This document shows, piece after piece, positions 8,734-15,277 of a stretch of DNA of 61,580 nucleotides; within the stretch, counting starts at the first letter, position 1, and each line of letters opens with the position of its first letter. Position numbers and translations under genes: made by a program. This DNA is from Parachitinimonas caeni (GTDB lineage Bacteria; Pseudomonadota; Gammaproteobacteria; Burkholderiales; Chitinimonadaceae). The notes below the pieces were generated by a model. It did no database searches. It saw nothing but the letters and a program-made list of their open reading frames with translations, and had not been told where the DNA came from. The stretch covers positions 1-61,580 of the forward strand of contig NZ_JARRAF010000026.1 of assembly GCF_030129945.1 (NCBI RefSeq). Direction: 5' to 3'.

Positions 8734-8952
8734 TTATTTCTGAGGAGGGTACTTTGGACGATTGACACCGCCCCCACCGCTATCGCCACCACACACCACA
8801 TTTACAGGAACGCAAACTATATTGACACCGCAAATAGTGTTAGATGGCCCGTCACAGGCATCCCCGCCTCCTGAAATTAAATCCAATAATTCTGGGTCAT
8901 CTATAATGATCATCCCTTTAGTATCCAGGGTAATTTCTGAGTTTCCTGGCAT
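8734..8952 (-). CDS. RiPP precursor A, double-glycine leader, 72 aa
   Basis: 72 aa from ATG 8952 with GGGA about 5 nt upstream. Residues 1-29 are a leader ending in DPELLDLISGG, the classic double-glycine type. The core has four Cys and contains three Asn-x-hydrophobic-Cys motifs, NTIC, NIVC and NVVC, followed by CGGDSGGGG and a basic, proline-rich tail (NRPKYPPQK). It aligns with precursor B in leader (ITLD, GMI, DPELL, SGG) and in the core pattern. No transmembrane segment. Two paralogues beside a radical SAM gene make a RiPP substrate the best reading. The mature product and its activity are unknown. Confidence 0.82.
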   Translation of the reverse strand: MPGNSEITLDTKGMIIIDDPELLDLISGGGDACDGPSNTICGVNIVCVPVNVVCGGDSGGGGVNRPKYPPQK

Positions 8953-8984
8953 GACTTTCCCATCTCAAAGTAAAAATTGAATCG

Positions 8985-9013
8985 TAAGTGGGGAACTACT
9001 AAATCCCCACTTA
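8985..9013 (-). promoter_or_regulatory. Strong hairpin between the two precursor genes
   Basis: TAAGTGGGGA (8985-8994) and TCCCCACTTA (9004-9013) are perfect 10-bp arms with a 9-nt loop, lying after the stop of precursor B and before precursor A. On the transcribed strand a U-run comes only about 8 nt later, so it may be a leaky terminator or an mRNA stabiliser that makes precursor B more abundant than the downstream genes. Confidence 0.65.
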
Positions 9014-9034
9014 TGCTTTTAATTAATGGCGCTA

Positions 9035-9274
9035 TTATTTGGGGCCCTTTGGCGGCTTGGGTTGTGGTGGCGAACCGCCTCCACCTCCACCCCCGCAATA
9101 GGCATTCGAACCGCCTCCAGGGCAAAATACATTGACCCCGCCTGTCCCACCGCACATGCCATTGCCACGGTCGCTACTATCACCTCCTCCACCCCCTTCA
9201 CCACCAGAAACAAGTTCCAGGAGCTCTGGATCGCTAATCACGATCATGCCTGATTGGTCCAAAGTAATTGGCAT
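9035..9274 (-). CDS. RiPP precursor B, double-glycine leader, 79 aa
   Basis: 79 aa from ATG 9274 (a TTG at 9298 would add eight residues). The leader ends in DPELLELVSGG, nearly identical to precursor A. The core is very Gly-rich and has three Asn-x-hydrophobic-Cys motifs, NGMC, NVFC and NAYC, the last followed by a run of Gly and a proline/lysine tail (PPQPKPPKGPK). It is the first gene of the operon, downstream of a sigma70-type promoter and folded leader. The spacing between NxxC motifs is wider than in precursor A, but order and number are kept. Function inferred from family logic only. Confidence 0.82.
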   Translation of the reverse strand: MPITLDQSGMIVISDPELLELVSGGEGGGGGDSSDRGNGMCGGTGGVNVFCPGGGSNAYCGGGGGGGSPPQPKPPKGPK

Positions 9275-9354
9275 GTCTTTTTTTTCGAAGTTTGTCAAAT
9301 TTAAATACCTTTTTAAATTGCGTTATTGATCTTCAAAGAGAAACATCCAGAAAT

Positions 9355-9428
9355 CCCCTTCTCGTTGCATTCAATGGCATTGCCGATTTTTCAAAACCTG
9401 AAAAATAATTGCTGCGAGTCAGAAGGGG
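9355..9428 (-). promoter_or_regulatory. Predicted folded 5' leader of the RiPP operon mRNA
   Basis: CCCCTTCT (9355-9362) and AGAAGGGG (9421-9428) close a 74-nt region, with CTCG/CGAG (9361-9364 / 9415-9418) overlapping and extending the pairing options. Inside, ATTTTTC (9386-9392) pairs with GAAAAAT (9400-9406), and GGCATTGCC is self-complementary. The 5' arm would start right at the expected transcription start, so the mRNA would begin in a closed structure about 80 nt before the first start codon. Confidence 0.5.
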
Positions 9429-9435
9429 TTATTAG

Positions 9436-9463
9436 ATTATTTTCAGCCTTGATGAGCTGTCAA
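9436..9463 (-). promoter_or_regulatory. Sigma70-type promoter of the RiPP operon
   Basis: On the minus strand a perfect -35 TTGACA (9458-9463) is followed after 16 bases by AATAAT (9436-9441), five of six matches to the -10 consensus. The predicted transcription start near 9429 gives a leader of about 155 nt before precursor B. Confidence 0.6.
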
Positions 9464-9630
9464 GTTCAATGAATATAAAACATCGAGCGCTCACGCCGAT
9501 TTAATGACACTTCGTGAAGATGATTCACTTAAAAATCAATTGGTTAATTGAAATTTATTCTCATTAAATGTGCTGTTTCGATTTGATGGCATCTCAATGA
9601 ATTTTATTTCAGCTATGAAATATACATAAC

Positions 9631-9653
9631 GTAGATCAGTAAAATTGATCTAC
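9631..9653. promoter_or_regulatory. 8-bp inverted repeat in the RiPP/chrB intergenic region
   Basis: GTAGATCA (9631-9638) and TGATCTAC (9646-9653) are exact reverse complements with a 7-base spacer, in AT-rich DNA about 170 bases upstream of the peptide promoter and 215 bases upstream of chrB. It has the form of a dimeric-regulator operator; which gene it serves is not clear. Confidence 0.4.
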
Positions 9654-9867
9654 ATAATTTACTAAATGGTATGACATTAAACCAACCTGGGAGGATCAGG
9701 AGAGGGTCGAGCTGAGGAGGCTGAGCTTGGCCAGGCATGACTGCAATAGTCAGATGCAATCTTGCCTTCGGGATTCCGGCTCCCAGCTTGGCCCCCCACG
9801 GGTAAGCATGCAGCCCCTGAAAAATGTTGTAGATATGTTATCAAAATAGTAGTAATCTCTACTCACT

Positions 9868-10803
9868 ATGTTGCTAGCGCTTATTCTCTCTCTCCCCACC
9901 GAAAATGCCACAGTGCGTCAGCGTATCTGGCGGGCGTTGAAGGCTTCGGGGGCTGCGGTGCTTCGGGATGGGGTCTACCTCATGCCGGATCGCGAAGATT
10001 GTCTGGCCACGCTGCAGGGCTTGGGTGTGGATGTACGGGATAACGGCGGCCAGGCCTATCTGGTGCGGGTGGAAAGTCTGGATGGCGCCGACTTTGTGCC
10101 CTTGTTCGACCGTAGCGGTGACTTTGCGGTCCTGTTGGGCGATGTCGGGCGGGTGAGGCAAACGCTGACGCCCGATGCGGTGCAGGAGGTGACACGCCAG
10201 GCCCGGAAGTTGCGCAAAGCCTTTGCCGGGCTGGCCGCCATCGACTTTTTTCCCGGCGAAGCGCAGGCGCAGGTGGATAGCGCCTTGTGCGAGCTGGAGC
10301 TGGCTTGTTCCCGCATCTTGTCGCCTGACGAGCCGCAGGGGCAGGTCGGCCGGATTTCGCGCTTGCAGATTAAGGACTATCAAGGCCGGACTTGGGCGAC
10401 GCGGCGCCGGCCTTGGGGCGATCGGCTGGCCAGTGCCTGGTTGATCCGGCGTTTTATTGATCCCGCCGCGCCAATTCTCTGGCTGGATAGCCTGGCAGCC
10501 TGTCCTGACGGGGTGCTGGGGTTTGATTTTGACGGGGCGTCTTTCAGCCATCTGGATGGTCGGGTCACTTTTGAAGTGCTGGCCAGCAGTTTTGGGCTGG
10601 AGCAGGCGCCGCTGGCCCGGCTGGGCTTATTGGTGCATTACCTGGATGTCGGCGGCGTACAGCCACCCGAGGCCGTGGGCATTGAAAGCGTGCTCGCGGG
10701 TCTGCGCGAGAGCTTGCTGGATGATGACCAGCTGCTGGCTGCGGCATCCGGGGTGTTTGATGGCTTGTTGGCGAACTTCAGCCGGGAAAATCCGAAATCA
10801 TGA
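9868..10803 (+). CDS. chrB: Chromate resistance regulator ChrB
   Basis: 311 aa. The N-terminal half opens with LILSLPTENATVRQRIWRAL and GAAVLRDGVYLMPDR, the ChrB N-terminal domain. The C-terminal half (RPWGDRLASAWLIRRFIDP, then FDFDGASFSHLDGRVTFE) is the ChrB C-terminal domain also found in the third gene of this cluster. In studied operons ChrB is a chromate-responsive regulator required for full resistance. The ATG at 9868 has no visible ribosome-binding site, but the family N-terminus begins here, so translation may be leaderless or weak. Its stop overlaps the chrA start by ATGA. Confidence 0.9.
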   Translation: MLLALILSLPTENATVRQRIWRALKASGAAVLRDGVYLMPDREDCLATLQGLGVDVRDNGGQAYLVRVESLDGADFVPLFDRSGDFAVLLGDVGRVRQTLTPDAVQEVTRQARKLRKAFAGLAAIDFFPGEAQAQVDSALCELELACSRILSPDEPQGQVGRISRLQIKDYQGRTWATRRRPWGDRLASAWLIRRFIDPAAPILWLDSLAACPDGVLGFDFDGASFSHLDGRVTFEVLASSFGLEQAPLARLGLLVHYLDVGGVQPPEAVGIESVLAGLRESLLDDDQLLAAASGVFDGLLANFSRENPKS

Positions 10804-12137
10804 ATACCACATCCGCACCACAGCCCGTCAGTTTCTGGCAGGCCTTTGTCTTCTGGCTGAAGTTGGGTTTCATCAGCTTTGGCGGCCCGGCCGGGCAGAT
10901 TGCCATCATGCATCAGGAGCTGGTTGAAAACCGGCGCTGGATCTCAGAGCGGCGTTTTCTGCATGCGCTCAATTACTGCATGGTTCTGCCGGGGCCGGAG
11001 GCGCAGCAGCTGGCAACGTATATCGGCTGGCTTATGCATCGCAGCTGGGGCGGGGTGGTGGCGGGGGCGTTGTTCGTGCTGCCTTCGCTGCTGATTCTGA
11101 TTGTCTTGTCGTGGCTGTATATCGCTTACGGCCAGATGCCGCTGGTTGCGGGGCTGTTCTATGGCATCAAACCGGCGGTGGCGGCAATTGTGGTGCAGGC
11201 GGCTCACCGTATTGGTACGCGTGCCCTCAAGAATCAGTATCTGTGGGCGATTGCTGCGGCGTCATTTGTGGCGATCTTTGCCGGAAATCTTCCGTTTCCG
11301 GCCATTGTCGCGGGGGCTGCTTTGCTGGGCTACCTGGGTGGCCGCTTCGCCCCGGCGCATTTTGCGGTCGGCGGCGGCCATCGCCCGGCCGACAAGCATT
11401 TCGGGCCTGCCTTGATCGACGATGCCACGCCCACACCGGCCCATGCGCAGTTCCGCTGGTGGCGGTTGGCGCAGGTGGTGGTCATCGGTGCCTTGCTCTG
11501 GCTACTGCCCATGGCCTGGCTGAGCAATCAGTTTGGCTGGCAGCACACCCTGACGCAGATGGGCTGGTTCTTTACCAAGGCAGCCTTGCTGACCTTTGGC
11601 GGCGCCTATGCGGTATTGCCGTATGTCTATCAAGGCGCGGTCGGGCATTACGGCTGGCTGACGCCCAGCCAGATGATCGACGGGCTGGCGCTAGGTGAAA
11701 CCACGCCGGGGCCGCTGATCATGGTGGTGGCTTTCGTCGGCTTCGTCGGGGCCTATGCCAAAGCGGCATTGGGGGCGGATGTCCCGTTTCTTGCCGGCGC
11801 GGTGGCGGCCTGTCTGGTCACCTGGTTTACCTTTTTGCCTTCCTTCCTGTTCATTCTGGCAGGGGGGCCGCTCGTGGAAAGCACGCATAACGATCTCAAA
11901 TTCACCGCGCCACTCACGGCGATTACGGCGGCGGTAGTTGGCGTCATCCTCAATCTCGCGCTGTTTTTTGGCTACCACGTATTGTGGCCGCAAGGATTTG
12001 GCGGGGGATTTGATGGCATATCGGCGCTGATTGCCGCAGGGGCTGCGCTGGCACTGTTTTATTTCAAGCGCAGTGTGGTGCAAGTCGTTGCTGTGTGCGC
12101 GGTGGCCGGCCTCATCGCCCGGTTACTGACTCACTGA
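10800..12137 (+). CDS. chrA: Chromate transporter ChrA (two-domain)
   Basis: 445 aa, the length of long-chain CHR transporters. Two homologous halves each carry the CHR signature: FWLKLGFISFGGPAGQ at the N-terminus and FFTKAALLTFGGAYAVLPY in the middle, the latter followed by ETTPGPLIM. About ten hydrophobic segments. ChrA exports chromate from the cytoplasm, driven by the membrane potential. Translationally coupled to chrB. Its last codons and stop are duplicated immediately downstream in a diverged copy (12155-12253). Confidence 0.93.
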   Translation: MNTTSAPQPVSFWQAFVFWLKLGFISFGGPAGQIAIMHQELVENRRWISERRFLHALNYCMVLPGPEAQQLATYIGWLMHRSWGGVVAGALFVLPSLLILIVLSWLYIAYGQMPLVAGLFYGIKPAVAAIVVQAAHRIGTRALKNQYLWAIAAASFVAIFAGNLPFPAIVAGAALLGYLGGRFAPAHFAVGGGHRPADKHFGPALIDDATPTPAHAQFRWWRLAQVVVIGALLWLLPMAWLSNQFGWQHTLTQMGWFFTKAALLTFGGAYAVLPYVYQGAVGHYGWLTPSQMIDGLALGETTPGPLIMVVAFVGFVGAYAKAALGADVPFLAGAVAACLVTWFTFLPSFLFILAGGPLVESTHNDLKFTAPLTAITAAVVGVILNLALFFGYHVLWPQGFGGGFDGISALIAAGAALALFYFKRSVVQVVAVCAVAGLIARLLTH

Positions 12138-12253
12138 AAGGAGTCTTTGTGTTGCTGGCACTGTATTTACTTCAAGCGCAATGTGCTTCTGGTTGTTGTT
12201 GCGCGCGCTGTAGCCGGCCTGATCAGCCGGCAGCTGATCCACTGAAAGGAGTC
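12048..12253 (+). repeat. Tandem, diverged duplication of the chrA 3' end
   Basis: Bases 12048-12145 and 12155-12253 align end to end (roughly three quarters identical by eye), both ending in CACTGAAAGGAGTC. Read in the chrA frame the second copy encodes YFKRNVLLVVVARAVAGLI and then SRQLIH before a stop, against YFKRSVVQVVAVCAVAGLI and ARLLTH in the real gene. The second copy is thus the tail of a different chrA allele, and it also supplies the AAGGAG ribosome-binding site of the next gene. Confidence 0.75.
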
Positions 12254-12257
12254 CCCC

Positions 12258-13058
12258 ATGTTGCCCTCCCTGACTGCCGATGCCCTGCATGCAGCCATAC
12301 TGTCACCGAACCCGCCCCGGCTCTACGATGTCCGGCGCGATACGGCACGTAAAGCGTCCGGCGTCGAAATTGACGGAGCCTTGCAATGGCTCAATCCCGC
12401 AGACTGGCTGACCTGGAAAGACACGATTTCGCCCGACCACCCGGTTGTCTTCTACTGCGCCTTTGGCCACGAAATCGCCCAGGGCCTGACCGCCGCGCTA
12501 CGTGCAATGGGAGTAGAGGCGAGTTTTCTCGAAGGTGGCATCGCCCAATGGCGCGAGCAGGGCTTGCCGGTACGCCCGCTCCCTGCGGCCTCGTCTCAGT
12601 GGGTCACGCGTGAACGGCCGAAGATAGACCGGATTGCCTGCCCCTGGCTGATTTCCCGCTTTATTGATGCAAACGCCGAATTTCTGTTTGTGCCGCCGGC
12701 CGAGGTGCTGACGACGGCCGCCGCGACGGGCGCTACGCCCTATGACATTCCGGGGGTTGAGCTATCGCATGTGGGGGATCTGTGCAGCTTCGATGCCTTC
12801 CTGGACAAATACCGGCTCACCGACCCGGCGCTTCATACGCTGGCAGCAATTGTGCGCGGGGCGGACACGTCGCGGCTTGATCTGACTTTGCAGTCGGCCG
12901 GGCTGTTTGCGCTGTCTTTGGGGCTGTCAAAAGTATTCCAGGATGACCATACGATGTTGCGGCACGGCATGATCATGTATGACGCGCTCTATGCCTGGTG
13001 CCAGCATGGGCAAGCAGAAACCCATGCCTGGCCTCCCAGTCTGCCAGCGGTAGCCTGA
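12258..13058 (+). CDS. Rhodanese-like / ChrB C-terminal domain fusion protein
   Basis: 266 aa. Residues 1-115 form a rhodanese-like domain with the active-site loop YCAFGHE in which the cysteine is kept. The rest (ERPKIDRIACPWLISRFID, GVELSHVGDLCSFDAFLD) is a ChrB C-terminal-type domain. AAGGAG lies 8 nt before the ATG. As third gene of the chr operon it probably supports chromate resistance, perhaps by thiol-based reduction or sensing; that is inferred. Cytoplasmic, no signal peptide. Confidence 0.85.
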   Translation: MLPSLTADALHAAILSPNPPRLYDVRRDTARKASGVEIDGALQWLNPADWLTWKDTISPDHPVVFYCAFGHEIAQGLTAALRAMGVEASFLEGGIAQWREQGLPVRPLPAASSQWVTRERPKIDRIACPWLISRFIDANAEFLFVPPAEVLTTAAATGATPYDIPGVELSHVGDLCSFDAFLDKYRLTDPALHTLAAIVRGADTSRLDLTLQSAGLFALSLGLSKVFQDDHTMLRHGMIMYDALYAWCQHGQAETHAWPPSLPAVA

Positions 13059-13081
13059 TCGACTTGCAGGCCGACAAGAAA

Positions 13082-13117
13082 AAGCGGCACTGCCAAGATT
13101 CGCAGTGCCGCTTGTTT
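13082..13117. terminator. Bidirectional terminator
   Basis: AAGCGGCACTGC (13082-13093) and GCAGTGCCGCTT (13102-13113) form a perfect 12-bp stem with an 8-nt loop. It is flanked by A-rich sequence on the left and GTTTT on the right, so it can terminate both the chr operon (+) and the glycoside hydrolase gene (-). Confidence 0.85.
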
Positions 13118-13132
13118 TCATGGCCCGGCCGA

Positions 13133-14935
13133 TCAGGGCTTTTGCCACAGGGCGTTGCCGTTGCGGCTGACGCGGACAAAACCATCGTTGGAAACCTGCA
13201 GTTCAGCACCGTTATTGCCATAGGTGTAGGTGTGCCAAAGCGCGGTGCCATTCGGGCGATAAATCACCAGATTGCCATCGTACTGCATGACGCCGCTCGA
13301 ACCAGGGTTGCCCCAGGTGCCCGCGTGCCAACGCACCGAACCATTGGCACCGTAGAGCACCAGATTGCCGTCTGACTGCATTTTCAGGCAATACACATTG
13401 TTGCTGGAACACAGGTTCTGGTCGATGGGCAAGCCGACACCGCCAGTTGCTACCGTCCGCCACGGATCGTTGGGGGTGCTCAGATTGCGGATGGTCCACT
13501 TTTCCCAAATATCCAGGTTGCTGCGATCAGCATGCACAGGGTGCTGCCCGTTTTCAGACGACATATAGCGGCTGGTGATTTCAGACTTCACGCCATAAAC
13601 ATCACTGCTGCCAATTCGCTCAAAGCGGAATTTGCAGCCCCAGCAGGCGGGGTCGCCACTGCTGAACTTCATCTGATTGCCATCGAGTTTATGGTGGCGC
13701 AGCCACAGGCCGTTATTGCCCTTTACGCTATGCGTGCCATCGCTGTTGGCATGCACAGTGAACACCTCCCATACATCCCGTACTGACCGGTTGGCATAGA
13801 TGTACTGCTGACCATTTTCCGAGCTCAGATACAAACCATTCGATGCCTGAATATAAAGCGGGCTGCCCAGCTGGAAGGCAATGCCGCCGCCCGTTGGGGG
13901 CTGCGGGCCGCAAGTGCCGGCCGGATAGGTCGGCGGCGCGCCCAGGAAACCCGCCATTGCCCCGGTGTGCGAACCATTACCGGGCGGCGCAAAATTGCAG
14001 AAGCACTGCTCGTCGGTATGGCCGCCTTCATCCTTGGTGAATTGCCAGAACGACACCTGATCCACTTTCAGGGTGTCGCGAAAATAAGCCAGCCAGGTAC
14101 GGATATTGTCATCGGTGCGCTGATTGAGGTCGGTGATGCCGAATTCACCGATCACCGCCGGCTTGCACAGATTGCTGGCCAGATCCATCCACTGCCGGGT
14201 CGAGCCGAACTCCAGACCATTCGAGTTGTTTTCATTGGCCAGAGCGCCATTGGCGTAGAAATGCACGGATACGTCATCCGAGACGTTAATCACCCGCGTT
14301 GCGGCGCTGGTGGTATCGCCGCCCCAGCGATGGTTCAAAGAACCGGGCACTGGCTGGAAGCTGATTTTCACCGCCCCCTTGTTGCGCATCATGGCTACCT
14401 TGCCTTCATAAAACGCCGCAAAATCCAGCGGTGTATTCGGCTCGCCAATCTCATTGCCTAAAGACCAGTAAATATGAGATTTATTTGCATTCGCGCCGAT
14501 CACGTAATTGATCATATTATTGATATGCGCTTCGTTGTTTCGCAGATTTTGCAGGGTGTTATTCCCCGATGAATCAAATAAATCCACAGTCAGCGTCATA
14601 TTTCGCTGGCGGGCCATTTCGGCGAGCCATGAAACGCGATTGGCCATGGCCCCATAATTATTCATCGCATAGCCCAGATGTGCCCAGATGCGCACATTGC
14701 TGACGCCAAGACTACGCAGCCTGTCCAGGTCGGGTCGGGCGTTGTTTTCAAGGCCTGCCTGATCAGACGGCATCTGATCTCCGGCACCGATACCCAGATC
14801 GGTATAGTTGCCAGCCACAAACATATGTGGCTGCCCAGTCAATGGGTTAGTAAAAGCGGCGCCAGCGGCGTGGGCCTGCAGGGCAGGCATGGCCGATAGC
14901 CAAAGCCCGAGCGCCAATGATGCGATTTTCCTCAT
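13133..14935 (-). CDS. Secreted GH5-like glycoside hydrolase with trefoil and B-lectin modules
   Basis: 600 aa from ATG 14935, with AAAGGAG about 9 nt upstream. A Sec signal peptide (cleavage after LQAHA) precedes a TIM-barrel domain (about 25-330) with the two clan GH-A glutamates, acid/base in YWSLGNEIGE and nucleophile in AVIGEFGI. Next comes a fascin-like beta-trefoil (about 345-490; repeats such as GLYLSSENGQ and RYMSSENGQ). Last is a bulb-type lectin domain (about 500-600) with QSDGNLVLY and QYDGNLVIY. It is a secreted polysaccharidase, perhaps acting on mannan or cellulose; substrate is inferred from the lectin type only. The gene has its own promoter region and no partner genes. Confidence 0.82.
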   Translation of the reverse strand: MRKIASLALGLWLSAMPALQAHAAGAAFTNPLTGQPHMFVAGNYTDLGIGAGDQMPSDQAGLENNARPDLDRLRSLGVSNVRIWAHLGYAMNNYGAMANRVSWLAEMARQRNMTLTVDLFDSSGNNTLQNLRNNEAHINNMINYVIGANANKSHIYWSLGNEIGEPNTPLDFAAFYEGKVAMMRNKGAVKISFQPVPGSLNHRWGGDTTSAATRVINVSDDVSVHFYANGALANENNSNGLEFGSTRQWMDLASNLCKPAVIGEFGITDLNQRTDDNIRTWLAYFRDTLKVDQVSFWQFTKDEGGHTDEQCFCNFAPPGNGSHTGAMAGFLGAPPTYPAGTCGPQPPTGGGIAFQLGSPLYIQASNGLYLSSENGQQYIYANRSVRDVWEVFTVHANSDGTHSVKGNNGLWLRHHKLDGNQMKFSSGDPACWGCKFRFERIGSSDVYGVKSEITSRYMSSENGQHPVHADRSNLDIWEKWTIRNLSTPNDPWRTVATGGVGLPIDQNLCSSNNVYCLKMQSDGNLVLYGANGSVRWHAGTWGNPGSSGVMQYDGNLVIYRPNGTALWHTYTYGNNGAELQVSNDGFVRVSRNGNALWQKP

Positions 14936-15277
14936 GAAACGGACTCCTTTCCCCATAATCCCGCCCGTTAGCCAAATCAGCGGTTATTGCACCATTCTGC
15001 AAATAGCCGAATAAGCTGACAGGAAGATTACATCCGGTTACCAAAATAGATTTTCTCGGCAAATAGGGCAAAAGACTGATTTATTGCCCGAAAGGAGTAT
15101 CGTTTCCGATAGTGCAGATCACAAGGGACAAACGTCCTGTATTTGAAATAATTTTACCGGGGTATTACAACTTGTTTATCAATACCGATAATCTCGTAAG
15201 ACAATTTAGAGGAAATGACCGGTTAATTAGCATTAATTAATGAACAAAAGACCAATAGAAGCCCTTGCCAGCAATAT
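14936..15277. other. Intergenic region between hydrolase and recombinase genes
   Basis: About 340 bases, AT-rich, no gene found. It contains the hydrolase 5' region and a 12-bp perfect palindrome CATTAATTAATG (15231-15242) about 35 bases from the end of the recombinase gene, within a stretch of TTAATTA repeats that could be a protein-binding or attachment site. Confidence 0.4.

Larger units (their letters stand above)
9275..9867. other. AT-rich intergenic region upstream of the peptide operon and chrB
   Basis: About 590 bases with no credible gene. It holds the minus-strand promoter (9436-9463) and leader (9355-9428) of the peptide operon and an inverted repeat (9631-9653). The part next to chrB (9680-9800) is GC-rich again, marking the edge of the AT-rich island. 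Confidence 0.6.

Noticed and set aside
9019-9213. Other small frames overlapping precursor B
   Set aside because: They lack a leader and are frame shadows of the Gly-rich precursor.
12095-12352. An 85-aa cysteine-rich open frame after chrA
   Set aside because: It is an out-of-frame reading of the duplicated chrA tail; the Cys run comes from TGT/TGC codons of that repeat, not from a peptide gene.
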